From contig JAJFKX010000019.1 in assembly GCA_021772985.1 (NCBI GenBank), positions 124,001-188,000 of the forward strand: 64,000 bases of DNA, in the 5' to 3' direction. This stretch comes from Gammaproteobacteria bacterium. Lineage in GTDB: Bacteria > Pseudomonadota > Gammaproteobacteria > Xanthomonadales > Wenzhouxiangellaceae. The translations under genes and the position numbers were made by a program. A model generated the notes under the pieces. The model saw nothing but the letters and a program-made list of their open reading frames with translations. It was not told the DNA's origin and searched no databases. Below are positions 44,201 to 52,820 of the stretch, piece after piece. How positions within the stretch are numbered: position 1 is the first letter of the stretch; each line of letters starts with the position of its first letter.

Positions 44201-46311
44201 ATATCGCATCATCAGCTACCGGTACACTGTCCAACACCGCCACTGTCAGCAGCACGATGACCGACCCGACACCGGGCAATAATTCCGCTACCGATGCAGA
44301 TACGGTGTTAATGCCGGAGGCCGACATTGCTGTTACCAAGACCGATGGCGTTAGCTCCGCCATCCCCGGGGAAACGCTGATTTACACCATCGTGGCAACC
44401 AACAGCGGTCCCAGCGATGATCCGGCAGTTTCACTGACCGATACACTACCGGCAGAGCTGACCTGTACCTATACCAGTGTGGCCACCGGTGGTGCCACAG
44501 GCAATACAGCGGCTGGTGCTGGTGATCTTGCCGAATCCCTGAGCATGCCGGCAGGCAGTTCAGTGACTTATACATTCTCTTGTAATATTGATGCATCGGC
44601 CACCGGCGTGCTGTCCAACACCGCTACCGCCATCGGCTCGGTAACCGACCCTAACGCTGGTAATAACTCGGCCACGGATGCGGACACGATACTAATGCCG
44701 GAAGCCGACATTGCTGTTACCAAGAGCGATGGCGTAACTTCGGCCATTCCTGGGCAAATGCTGACATACACCATCACGGCGTCCAACAACGGCCCCAGCG
44801 ATGACCCCTCGGTTTCACTGACTGACACTTTGCCGACAGAACTCACCTGCACCTTTACCAGTGTGGCCGCCGGCGGTGCGACGGGTAATACCGCAGCAGG
44901 CGCAGGGGATCTTGCCGAAACATTAAGCATGCCGGCAGGCAGTTCGGTGACCTATACGGTTAGCTGTGATATCGATGCGTCCGCCACCGGCACACTGTCC
45001 AACACGGCCACTGTCAGCGGATCAGTTACTGATCCAGACACTGGCAATAATTCCGCCACAGATGACGACACAGTTCTGATGGAGGAATCAGATATTTCAA
45101 TCACCAAGACTGATGGCGTCACCTCTGCAGTTCCAGGTCAAACCATACTGACCTATACCATAGTAATCAGTAACGGCGGCCCCAGCGATGACCCGGCGGT
45201 CTCATTAACCGATACCCTGCCGGCGGAGCTGACCTGTACCTTCTCCAGTGTGGCTGCCGGCGGTGCCACCGGGAATACTGCGGCCGGCGCCGGAGATCTC
45301 GCAGAAACCCTGAATATGCCGGCCGGCAGTTCGGTCACTTACACAGTTGACTGTGATATCGCTTCATCAGCCACTGGCACCTTGTCCAACACCGCCACTG
45401 GCACCAGTTCGGTTACCGATCCAGACACTGGCAATAATTCCGCCACTGATAACGACACCGTGCTAATACCCGAAGCTGATATTGCCGTCACTAAGACCGA
45501 CGGTGCTACCTCAGCTGTTCCGGGGCTGACGGTGTTGGCTTATACCATTGTGGCAACCAACAACGGCCCCAGCGATGACCCGGCGGTCGCATTCACCGAT
45601 ACCCTGCCGACAGAGCTGGCCTGTACTTTCATCAGTGTGGCTGCCGGTGGCGCCAGCGGAAATACTGCGGCCGGTTCCGGCGATCTCGCAGAAACCCTGA
45701 ACATGCCTGCAGGCAGCTCGGTCACCTATACGGTCAGCTGTGATATCGCTTCATCAGCGGTCGGAACGCTGTCCAACACCGCTACTGCAGCCAGTTCGGT
45801 CACTGACCCCGACCCCGGCAATAATTCCGCCACCGATGACGATACCGTACTGATGCCCGAAGCCGACCTTTCCATTGTCAAGACCGATGGTGGCATGCTG
45901 GCAGTGATACCCGGCTCTAACATCACTTACACCTTGACCATAACCAACAACGGGCCTTCCGATTCCAGTGGAGGTACGGCAACCGATATGTTGCCTGCCG
46001 GTTTAAGTTTTGTTTCATCAGGCTCCGGCTGTACTGCAGTGGCTGATGTGGTCAGCTGCCCCTTCGGCGCGCTGGTCAGCGGCGCCAGCATTGAGCTGAG
46101 CTTTGTAGCCATGGTGTCTCTCACCCAATCCGCACCGATCATCAACTCCGCCACTGTGACCGGTAACGAGCCTGACAACAATGCCGACAACAACAGCGGC
46201 ACTCTGGAAACCGCTATCGTAGTGATGGTTCCTACACTCAGTGTGTGGGGCATGCTGCTGCTGATCAGTCTGTTGAGCCTGCTGACCTGGAACAGGAGAT
46301 TGATCAGCTAA
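41224..46311 (+). CDS. Giant DUF11-repeat surface protein with IPTL-CTERM sorting signal
   Basis: 1695 residues, with GAGGATAGAG as ribosome site. Residues 1-30 are a signal peptide. About 32-774 consists of alternating modules in the order A-B-A-B-A. A begins DFIATKSNDTGG-like and B begins with DLTIGKTNNRGGTTSNN-type sequence. Each module has a conserved Cys pair. About 775-1660 holds seven DUF11 repeats (EADIAVTKTDG, SNNGPSDDP, SVTYTVSCDI, GNNSATD). The C-terminus VPTLSVWGMLLLISLLSLL then RR is an IPTL-CTERM tag (PTLSxWG, helix, basic end), implying sorting by a dedicated envelope machinery. No sorting protease is in the window. It is a likely adhesin or surface-layer fibre. Confidence 0.94.
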   Translation: MSLNFRVGSKLFCLLLIAVLSTAAAPLFAQADYTATKSNDTSGMATVGVTFNWSIAMNNIAGTGGTWSDGSILFVDSFPSANLTFGTPAVTNTTGITGASNISCAFVNTSRLVCRAQGGSVTFAAGGSLSFQVPTTPTTAGTFVNPTGGNCAVNPLDDVAESNTSNNNCNPDTVNVTTGASGPDMTVGKTNNRGGTTSNNWSWSIQVSNGGSAGATFSSAQAILSDNLPNTGVTYGTPSVGSQTGISGPGTISCSIVSSNLTCTASGGSVTLATLGSFTVSFLATPSSSGTFNNPRAGGSCSVDPNNNITEGDETNNSCSDSISVNPGPDFIATKSNNTGGTATVGTPFNWSIALTNLSSDSGTFFDGSILFVDSFPNANMTFGTPTVTSVSGVTGTANISCSFVNTSRLVCRVQGGSAVFSSGGSLTIQVPSTPTTAGVFVNPTAGNCAVDGVDDVVELNESNNNCNPDTVTATTGASGPDLTIGKTNNRGGTTSNNWTWSIQTANGGNMNVTFGSGQTILTDNLPNSGVSYGMPSISAQSGISGAGTINCSIVSSNLNCTATGGTVILAPAGTFTVNILANPTSSGTFANPRNSGICMADPNDNITEGNESNNSCADSITVNPGPDFIATKSNDTGGAGFVGMPFNWSIALSNISGDAGTFPDGSILFVDSLPSTNMSFGTVGVTSISGVTGTANISCSFVNTSRLVCRVQGGSVIFSAGGSLTIVVPSTPTAQGTFVNPTGGNCAVDGVDDVVELNESNNNCNPDTVVVAVEADLAITKTDGVTTAVPGQTLTYTIVAANNGPSGEPSATVIDMFPAILSCTYTSIAAGGASGNTAAGAGNLAETLNLPSGSSVTYTVVCSIPSAASGGLSNTATISGTITDPIAGNNSATDADTTLVPEADISVTKTDGVTSAVPGQTTLTYTIVTSNNGPSDNPSVSLGDMFPAELTCTYTSVAADGASGNTAAGSGNLAETLNMPASSSVTYTVTCDIASSATGTLSNTATVSSTMTDPTPGNNSATDADTVLMPEADIAVTKTDGVSSAIPGETLIYTIVATNSGPSDDPAVSLTDTLPAELTCTYTSVATGGATGNTAAGAGDLAESLSMPAGSSVTYTFSCNIDASATGVLSNTATAIGSVTDPNAGNNSATDADTILMPEADIAVTKSDGVTSAIPGQMLTYTITASNNGPSDDPSVSLTDTLPTELTCTFTSVAAGGATGNTAAGAGDLAETLSMPAGSSVTYTVSCDIDASATGTLSNTATVSGSVTDPDTGNNSATDDDTVLMEESDISITKTDGVTSAVPGQTILTYTIVISNGGPSDDPAVSLTDTLPAELTCTFSSVAAGGATGNTAAGAGDLAETLNMPAGSSVTYTVDCDIASSATGTLSNTATGTSSVTDPDTGNNSATDNDTVLIPEADIAVTKTDGATSAVPGLTVLAYTIVATNNGPSDDPAVAFTDTLPTELACTFISVAAGGASGNTAAGSGDLAETLNMPAGSSVTYTVSCDIASSAVGTLSNTATAASSVTDPDPGNNSATDDDTVLMPEADLSIVKTDGGMLAVIPGSNITYTLTITNNGPSDSSGGTATDMLPAGLSFVSSGSGCTAVADVVSCPFGALVSGASIELSFVAMVSLTQSAPIINSATVTGNEPDNNADNNSGTLETAIVVMVPTLSVWGMLLLISLLSLLTWNRRLIS
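41317..43545. repeat. A-B-A-B-A higher-order repeat in the DUF11 gene
   Basis: Module starts lie at 41317 (A), 41773 (B), 42211 (A), 42667 (B) and 43105 (A). The A modules are 456, 456 and 441 bp and the B modules 438 bp, so the A-B superunit repeats at exactly 894 bp twice. Long stretches of the nucleotide sequence are near-identical between copies. Confidence 0.85.
43546..45858. repeat. Six tandem DUF11-coding repeats of 384/387 bp
   Basis: Units start at 43546, 43930, 44317, 44701, 45085 and 45472; a seventh, diverged copy starts at 45859. Unit lengths are 384 or 387 bp, whole codons, so copy-number change would keep the frame. Confidence 0.9.
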
Positions 46312-46338
46312 TCGGAACCGGCGGGGGTTGTAATATAT

Positions 46339-46368
46339 CAATGCCGCTGATGAATATCAGCGGCATTG
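46339..46368 (+). terminator. Terminator-like hairpin after the DUF11 gene
   Basis: CAATGCCGCTGAT (46339-46351) and ATCAGCGGCATTG (46356-46368) form a perfect 13-bp stem with a 4-nt GAAT loop, 27 bp after the stop. A short T-rich stretch (TTGTCG) follows. Confidence 0.65.
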
Positions 46369-46490
46369 TTGTCGACAAATCCTAAGCCACTTGTTCCTTT
46401 TTGACAGCCGACTTGCCCTGCAGTATCTATAGCTGGGTTTATGCTGTGCTGGATTTCAGTCCACCAGCCAGCTTATCCATAAAAGCTTCT

Positions 46491-48440
46491 TTACCCGCGC
46501 AAATACTCATCAAGAAAAGCCACATAAGCATCTGAAGCGGTTATCCGGTTTTCACGTCTGCGAAAGCCATGACCTTCATCCGGGAAAATAATATATTCCA
46601 CATGGGTGCCGTTAGCCCGCACCGCTTCAACCAACTCATCGCTTTCCACCTGCAATACCCGGGGATCATTGGCGCCCTGCACCACCAGCAACGGTTTTAC
46701 GATATTACCGGCATGAAACAACGGTGAAATGCGGTGATGGCGTTCTGCATCGGTTGCCGGATCACCCATTTCGTCATACAAAGCCTTTTTGAACGATTCC
46801 CACCAGGGTGGAATAGAGTCCAGGGTACGCACCCAGTTGGTCACACCGAAAATATTGATGCCAACATCAAATACTTCAGGCTCAAAGGCCAAAGCAGCCG
46901 CCACCATATAACCACCATAAGAGCCGCCCATGATGCCCACTTTGCTGCCATCGACCCAGTCCAGTGTTTCCAGATAACGGCGTGCGTAGACAACGTCCTG
47001 TAAATCCACTTCACCATGGCGTTTATCATCCATATGGAAAAACGTTTTGCCATAACCGGATGAACCGCGGTTGTTCATCGCAAACACGGCGTAACCATGA
47101 TTGACCAAATGCTGAATGGCTGCCCGGTAACCTTTGCGGTTTTGCCCGCCTGGCCCACCATGCACCCATACGATCGCCGGCGCCTGCTGCTCGGCACTGG
47201 CCTGATGCGGCCGATACAAAATCCCGGGAATGGCTAAATCATCAAAACTGGGGTAACGCACCACCTGGCCTTCCACCAGGTTATCAGGATTAATCGCTGG
47301 ATTAAGTGCCTCGGTCAATTGCCGGGCTGTCCGGTCACCTTGCAGATCCACCCAGAACACATTCGATGGTGCAGTGTCACCGTTAACCAGAAACGCCATG
47401 CGTGTTTCATCAGCAGAAAACCGGACGTTGCGCAGATCACCAGCCGGTAAATCATTCAACCCCAACAGCTGTCCGGTACTACTTTCAGTAACAGTCACTT
47501 CGGTGGAACCATCGTTATTGACACCCACCACCCGGTATTTACCAGTGGGACTATAATTGACATAACTGACGTCCCAATCTGCGGCAACCAATACGCTGCT
47601 TTCACCGCTGGCGAGATCATACCGCCAGGCCTGGTTAAACTCGCCATGTTCATCGGTGGCCAAAATCAGCGCATCATTTCCCGGGGTGAAATCATACACA
47701 CTATAGGCGACATCCCCATCGTGCGGAGTGATTAATCGGGGGGTGTTATCTTCAGTGTTCAAATCTACCAGATACACATCTGAATCAGCACTGGTATGGT
47801 TTTGATTCAGCGCCAGCCAACGACCATCACGACTGATGGCATTGATTTGCAGGTTCTGTTCATTGGCAAACACCTGCTCACGCACATAGTCGCTACTGCT
47901 GTAACAATAAACATCAAACGCCGCGCCATCACGTTCGTTGGTCAATAGATAAAAATATGCTTGGTCAGCCGACCAACCCAAAAACGAGGCTTTCAGCTCT
48001 TCACCGGGGGTTAGGTCGGTCACACTGCCATCAGCAGCCCGAACAAACACATGGTTCAGCTCATTACCGCCCTGATCAGCGGTATACAATATCCGTTCGC
48101 CATCAGCAAAATAATTTACCGCGAAAGCCGCATCCGTTGTGGAATCTGTTAAGGCCTGACGCTCACCACTGGTCAAATCCAGGCGATATACATTGAATAC
48201 ACCGGTTTCATCTGAACTGATCAGCAACGATTGGTTATCAGCTGAAAATGCATTACCGTTATTGCCCAGAAAAAAACTGGTGGTCTGAAAAAATGTTGCA
48301 GCATCGTATTGTTCGACGGCAACAGCCTGATCAAGGTTATCTGAATCGGTTGATACAGGTGCTGGTGTATCCTGATCTTGATTGCAAGCGGCAACGGCCA
48401 GCAGGAACATAACCAGCACAGCGTTTTTAAGCAAAGTCAT
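46491..48440 (-). CDS. S9-family prolyl-oligopeptidase-like serine peptidase (lipoprotein)
   Basis: 649 residues from ATG 48440, chosen for the GGGAG 8 bp upstream; an in-frame TTG at 48455 would add 5 residues. A lipobox (LLAVAAC) shows a lipid-anchored envelope protein. The N-terminal two thirds are a beta-propeller ([33 protein letters not shown]). The C-terminal alpha/beta hydrolase has the nucleophile in GGSYGGYM, Asp in GANDPRV and His in DEGHGF, with the oxyanion stretch HGGPGGQ. It should cleave short peptides in the periplasm. It is transcribed towards the DUF11 gene (convergent) and is not in an operon. Confidence 0.93.
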   Translation of the reverse strand: MTLLKNAVLVMFLLAVAACNQDQDTPAPVSTDSDNLDQAVAVEQYDAATFFQTTSFFLGNNGNAFSADNQSLLISSDETGVFNVYRLDLTSGERQALTDSTTDAAFAVNYFADGERILYTADQGGNELNHVFVRAADGSVTDLTPGEELKASFLGWSADQAYFYLLTNERDGAAFDVYCYSSSDYVREQVFANEQNLQINAISRDGRWLALNQNHTSADSDVYLVDLNTEDNTPRLITPHDGDVAYSVYDFTPGNDALILATDEHGEFNQAWRYDLASGESSVLVAADWDVSYVNYSPTGKYRVVGVNNDGSTEVTVTESSTGQLLGLNDLPAGDLRNVRFSADETRMAFLVNGDTAPSNVFWVDLQGDRTARQLTEALNPAINPDNLVEGQVVRYPSFDDLAIPGILYRPHQASAEQQAPAIVWVHGGPGGQNRKGYRAAIQHLVNHGYAVFAMNNRGSSGYGKTFFHMDDKRHGEVDLQDVVYARRYLETLDWVDGSKVGIMGGSYGGYMVAAALAFEPEVFDVGINIFGVTNWVRTLDSIPPWWESFKKALYDEMGDPATDAERHHRISPLFHAGNIVKPLLVVQGANDPRVLQVESDELVEAVRANGTHVEYIIFPDEGHGFRRRENRITASDAYVAFLDEYLRG

Positions 48441-48612
48441 AACAGTGTCTCCCAATGGCTTTGATAGCCGTATTAGCTTGTGTAATGGTATTCAGGTAGC
48501 GAGTTTAGCAAACTAGGCATGCTGACATGCTGATTAGATTCCATAAATCAACTTTGCAGGTTCACTAGGCTTTAAGTGTTTTAGATGACATAAACCTCAT
48601 TCCATTTCCATA

Positions 48613-49137
48613 TTACTCATCCAAATCATAGGCAACCAGCCATTCATTCCGATAATCATTCAAACGACCTGCCCCACCGAGCCCATTCAAACCTATCAAA
48701 AACAACAGGCCCGCCACCCGCCCGCCCGCCTGCTCCAACAAACTGGCAGTGGCACGCGCAGTACCGCCGGTGGCCAGTACATCATCGATAATAACCAACC
48801 GCTGACCATCACGGATATCATCCCGGTGCACTTCCACCCGATCCTGGCCGTATTCCAGGTCATAATCAAACGTATGGGTATCCCGGGGTAGTTTGCCGGG
48901 TTTGCGCACCAGCACCAATGGCAAACCGAGCTGATGCGCCAATGGTGCAGCAAAAATAAAACCACGCGATTCAATTCCCACCAACGCATCCGGTTGCATG
49001 GCTTTGACCAGTTCAGCCAAACTGTTGATGGCATACATATAGGCCTGCGGGTTGTTAAGCAAAGGAGTGATGTCGCGGAAACGTATCCCAGGCTGAGGGA
49101 AGTCGGCCACCGTGTGAATATAGTCTTTAAGCTGCAT
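48613..49137 (-). CDS. apt: Adenine phosphoribosyltransferase
   Basis: 174 residues from ATG 49137, the usual length; the frame extends further upstream but the family begins here (MQLKDYIHTVADFPQPGIRF). The PRPP-binding motif is VIIDDVLATGGTA, with the core regions ALVGIESRGFIFAAPLA and KPGKLPRDT also present. It converts adenine and PRPP to AMP in purine salvage. It lies 77 bp after the methyltransferase gene on the same strand, a weak operon. Confidence 0.96.
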   Translation of the reverse strand: MQLKDYIHTVADFPQPGIRFRDITPLLNNPQAYMYAINSLAELVKAMQPDALVGIESRGFIFAAPLAHQLGLPLVLVRKPGKLPRDTHTFDYDLEYGQDRVEVHRDDIRDGQRLVIIDDVLATGGTARATASLLEQAGGRVAGLLFLIGLNGLGGAGRLNDYRNEWLVAYDLDE

Positions 49138-49214
49138 TGGGATCCAGAATATTTTTTTGAATTCGCAGTGTAGCGGTTTCATGAGAAGCTGCAAACAACC
49201 AGGTTTTATGCCCT

Positions 49215-49949
49215 TTATAGTTCTGCAATCACCAGCCGATAGCCCAAATCCAGTTCTTTTTGCTGACACAAAAAGCCATATCGCTGTTCCCAGACACCAC
49301 TATCCAAATCATTGGCAAGCGCCTGCAGGCTGGCTTCAATGTCTTTGAGTCTGGTGAAAGTCGAAATGGCAGAACGAATACCGGCGTCCAGATAAGCGTC
49401 GGGGCGTTGCCAGTAAGCCCCCAGGAATCCATCGCTGCAATTGCAGGGTATCGGTAATTCAATCACTTCAATATCTCCCAGAGCTTTGGCAAAAACATTC
49501 AGACCAGGAAAAATGACACGGTCAATCGCCAGTATTTCTGGAAAATAATCTGTCAACCAAAACCCTGCTGCTGCCGGATCCCAGGTCAAAACCACCACCC
49601 GGTCTCGTGCAACTCTGCTTAACTCCGTTAAACCCTGAAACTGATCTTGCCAATGATGCACCGTCAAAATTGCCAATGCCGCGTCGAATGAATTGTCTGC
49701 AAATGGCAACGAAATGCTATTGGCCTGCACCACCGGCGCAGCTGTATCGTCTCGCTGACGAATCATGGTCATCGACAATTCTGCGGCCACCACCTCTCGA
49801 TCAATCGGTTCATACGAGCCAGTCCCGGCACCGACATTCAGCACACTGGCTGAATTGTCCAATGCTGTTGCCAGTGCTGTAGCTATGCGCAGATCCGGCC
49901 GCCGATAAGGCTGATATGTTTGACCGATACGGTCATAAAGCTGTTGCAT
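49215..49949 (-). CDS. Class I SAM-dependent methyltransferase
   Basis: 244 residues. Motif I of the SAM site is VLNVGAGTGSYE, followed by VAAELSMTMIRQ, the adenine pocket NSISLPFADNSFDAALA and HHWQD, as in the Methyltransf_11 family. The C-terminal half is less typical (FPGLNVFAKALGD, then PIPCNCSDGFLGAYW with two close cysteines). The substrate cannot be read from sequence; distant relatives act on small molecules. It is divergent from the LuxR-VOC gene (110 bp gap), so the two may respond to the same compound, and is followed by apt. Confidence 0.88.
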   Translation of the reverse strand: MQQLYDRIGQTYQPYRRPDLRIATALATALDNSASVLNVGAGTGSYEPIDREVVAAELSMTMIRQRDDTAAPVVQANSISLPFADNSFDAALAILTVHHWQDQFQGLTELSRVARDRVVVLTWDPAAAGFWLTDYFPEILAIDRVIFPGLNVFAKALGDIEVIELPIPCNCSDGFLGAYWQRPDAYLDAGIRSAISTFTRLKDIEASLQALANDLDSGVWEQRYGFLCQQKELDLGYRLVIAEL

Positions 49950-50060
49950 TGATGAATTGTCCCTGGCAGTTACCTGTTACCGCTGCTGCAAACCGTTACC
50001 ACTTCATTGCTGACATCAGGGGGGAGGGTAAATAGCCCGGCAAGCGGTTAGGATAGCAGC

Positions 50061-50708
50061 ATGGTGAAGAAAAGAGCGCGTGGTCGCCCACCCTATAAAG
50101 ACATCTTGACGCCGGCTGAATGGCGCGTAGTGCATGCCGCACAGCATGGCATGAGCAACCGTGAAATAGCCACACAGTTTGGCATCAGTCTGGATGGCGT
50201 CAAATTTCACGTAGCCAATGCCGTCGTCAAGCTGGGCTTGCAGCATAAACATGATCTGCGGCAATGGTTCGCGATTCCCAAAGCCAGCATTTTGCAACAT
50301 CAGGAGAACACTGTGGATACAACTGGAAAGCTCAACGCTATTGGTCAAATATCGAGATCGGTGAGTGATATCGAGAAAGCACAGGCATGGTATGCCGAAG
50401 TGTTGGGTTTGCAGCATTTATTTACTTTCGGCAAGCTGGCTTTTTTTGATTGTGGAGGCGTTCGACTATTCTTAAACCAGGATGACAGCCAGCCGGGTAC
50501 TGAATCGATTCTTTATTTCCAGGTGGCTGATATTCAGGCTTCACACAATGAGCTGACGGCGCGTGGTGTTGAATTTATCAGCAGCCCACACATGATCCAC
50601 CAACATGAAGATGGTGGTGAGGAATGGATGGCCTTTTTTAACGACCTGGAAGGCAGGCCGTTAGCGATTATGGCTACCATTAAGCCAGCATCTGAAAGCA
50701 ACCCCTAG
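50061..50708 (+). CDS. LuxR-type DNA-binding domain fused to a VOC (glyoxalase-fold) domain
   Basis: 215 residues, with AGGATAG before the ATG. About 1-80 is a LuxR/GerE-like helix-turn-helix (ILTPAEWRVVHAAQHGMSNR, then FGISLDGVKFHVANAVVKLG). About 92-210 is a VOC domain (AIGQISRSVSDIEKAQAWYA, LGLQHLFTFGK, LYFQVADIQASHNEL, FFNDLEGRPLAIM), with a possible metal site His/Glu in the last strands. The VOC half probably binds a small molecule and so acts as the sensor, or it is an enzyme under the same control. It ends 30 bp from the AsmA-like gene end (convergent). Confidence 0.9.
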   Translation: MVKKRARGRPPYKDILTPAEWRVVHAAQHGMSNREIATQFGISLDGVKFHVANAVVKLGLQHKHDLRQWFAIPKASILQHQENTVDTTGKLNAIGQISRSVSDIEKAQAWYAEVLGLQHLFTFGKLAFFDCGGVRLFLNQDDSQPGTESILYFQVADIQASHNELTARGVEFISSPHMIHQHEDGGEEWMAFFNDLEGRPLAIMATIKPASESNP

Positions 50709-50738
50709 TACGCTTACTGTAAGCAGTCTGACAGACTG

Positions 50739-52742
50739 CTAATTAAGCTTGGGTCCGCCTGATTCAGTTGCTGCCTGCAGCTGTTCCAACATCTGTTGCC
50801 AGGCAACACGGCGATTATGTCCGACCACTTCTAATTTGGGGATTCCACTGCCATCCACCAACAAAAACCCTGAGCCGGTCGAGGCATCGGCCACGCCATC
50901 CAACTCGCAAATGTCATTCAGCAAACGACAGGAAAAACCCAATTGCCGGTAGCCAAAATCTTCGAACAAGCGCAGGAAAGTAGATTGCAGGCCTCCGCCT
51001 ACTCCACCGCCGATACTGGAAATGGTATCGACTGCCCGTTGACTGATACGCAACGGTACTTCAGGATTTTCAGAGGTGCGTAACCAAGCGTCAAATTGCA
51101 CCGGCTGCCAGTTCAATAGCCGCAAGTTACTGATCTGACCATCCACCGGACCGGTGATGCGGCCGATCTCAAACGCAGCTGTAAGGGGTTCCAGTTGCAA
51201 CCTGTCCAGCCAGATGCTGGCGTTAAAAGTAGGCAACACCCCGAACGGTCGTTCGGCACTGAGGCTGCTCAGCACCATTTGCCCTCCAAAAACATCCAGT
51301 GCCAGTTGGCCAGCCAGTTGCCACACACCATCAGACAATTCCACACCTGGAATACGCCCTGCCAACTGACCGCCAAAACTTGGCCAACCCATGATCTTGG
51401 TCAGTTTCACCAATTCCATCGGTAATAGTTCTGCATCCATATTAACCGCCGGCGTTGCTGTTGTTATTCCGCTGACCTGTAATTCATGCAACATCAGACC
51501 GGCACCCAAAAAACCAATGCTGCTTTTCGGTTGCACAGTAAACCCGTCTCCGCCAAGTGCGAAATGGAGCACAGCAGCATCCAACGGCAATTGATAAATC
51601 TGCAACTGTTCCCAACTCAAAAGTGAATCAGTTTGTGGTCCCAATTCAGGGCGCCAGTTCAATCTTCCTTGTAAGCCATTAACTGAAAACCGGCTTTGCG
51701 CATCATTCAAGCTGATATCGCGCAGAGTTAATACAAAACCATTTTGCTGGTGTTGCTGGTCGGGGCCATAGCCGCCAAGCATACCTATAGATCCGGATGC
51801 CTCGACTCCGCCCAGGGAAACCTTACCTAAAGCTCCACTGAGATAGCGCTGAATTAATCCAGCTACATCAGCATCTAATGACGTCACCTTCCATACTTGT
51901 GGCCGCCAGCCGGCCTGTGATTGAACATTCCACGTTGCTGAGCCTGATAATTGCAATGCTCCAGGATCATCAAAGCTAATCTGTTCCAATATCAATTTGG
52001 CAGGCCTTGCTCCATCCGGACCACTGTAGCCAATGCCTTCCAGCCCAAAAGTTACCTGACTTTCGGGTCTAGGCAAATAGTTTGCCCCAAATAGCATTTC
52101 ACCGCTGTTCCAACCACCTGAAAGCTTGAACTCCCAGCTCTTATCGGTTGCCACTGCCTGTTGCAGGAGTTGCCCTTTCAACATCAGACCCAAATTAACC
52201 GCAGCCAGGTCACCAGCCTGATTATCAAACCCTACCTTGCTCAACTGCAAATCCCATTCGACCTGTTGCAAAGCAGAACGCAGATTTAACCGCACGGTAC
52301 CATCCAAAACCCCATCGGATACCGTCGGCCAGTCGGGTTGTGTGCTCCAGAACTTTTCCAAACCAGCGATAGCCTTATGTTCAAATATCAGCTCTAACAA
52401 TTGCCCCCCGCTCCAATTGAGCTGGATACCTTGAGTGCTGAATTTTGCGCTCTCGGCATTTTCAGAGATGCTGAACTGCCCTTGATAATCAGCCCCACCC
52501 AAAACCAACTGCCATTGCCCTGCTTCGCAGTTCGGTTTGCTCAGTGCCCATGTGCCCTGCCGACAATCCAATACTATCTGGTCAAAGCTGAACGATGATG
52601 CTGCCAGCGCATTCAAGTTTAACCGCCAGCCGGATTTGTTTGGCTCACTTTGCAACTCAAAACCGGCAATACGTACAGCGCCCCATTGCAAATCACTCAA
52701 TTGCAGCTGAAGCGATGCAGCCGCTGATGCAATGCCGAACAA
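50739..52742 (-). CDS. AsmA/YdbH-like envelope protein, start uncertain
   Basis: 667 residues counted from TTG 52742. Beta-rich, with the repeated amphipathic strands of AsmA-like proteins (VLDGTVRLNLRSALQQVEW, GLMLKGQLLQQ, AGRIPGVELSDGVWQLAGQL, GPVDGQISNLRL). The C-terminal segment RISQRAVDTISSIGGGVGGG then FEDFGYRQLGFSCRL resembles the YdbH end. Such proteins bridge the envelope and may move phospholipids. The frame continues upstream as a good signal sequence (VVISCACWLLFGIASA), so translation probably starts before 52742, but no ATG, GTG or TTG exists there; ATC 52796 lies 6 bp after AGGAG. The family name is moderately certain. Confidence 0.65.
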   Translation of the reverse strand: MFGIASAAASLQLQLSDLQWGAVRIAGFELQSEPNKSGWRLNLNALAASSFSFDQIVLDCRQGTWALSKPNCEAGQWQLVLGGADYQGQFSISENAESAKFSTQGIQLNWSGGQLLELIFEHKAIAGLEKFWSTQPDWPTVSDGVLDGTVRLNLRSALQQVEWDLQLSKVGFDNQAGDLAAVNLGLMLKGQLLQQAVATDKSWEFKLSGGWNSGEMLFGANYLPRPESQVTFGLEGIGYSGPDGARPAKLILEQISFDDPGALQLSGSATWNVQSQAGWRPQVWKVTSLDADVAGLIQRYLSGALGKVSLGGVEASGSIGMLGGYGPDQQHQQNGFVLTLRDISLNDAQSRFSVNGLQGRLNWRPELGPQTDSLLSWEQLQIYQLPLDAAVLHFALGGDGFTVQPKSSIGFLGAGLMLHELQVSGITTATPAVNMDAELLPMELVKLTKIMGWPSFGGQLAGRIPGVELSDGVWQLAGQLALDVFGGQMVLSSLSAERPFGVLPTFNASIWLDRLQLEPLTAAFEIGRITGPVDGQISNLRLLNWQPVQFDAWLRTSENPEVPLRISQRAVDTISSIGGGVGGGLQSTFLRLFEDFGYRQLGFSCRLLNDICELDGVADASTGSGFLLVDGSGIPKLEVVGHNRRVAWQQMLEQLQAATESGGPKLN

Positions 52743-52820
52743 TAACCAGCAAGCACATGAAATGACGACACGCGTACTGATGGTTACAATAGTGATGAAA
52801 AGCTCCTGTAAATACTGCTT

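Noticed and set aside
43546-45858. Regular repeats that might be taken for a CRISPR array
   Set aside because: Units of 384/387 bp are continuous coding sequence for DUF11 modules; no short repeat-spacer pattern exists.
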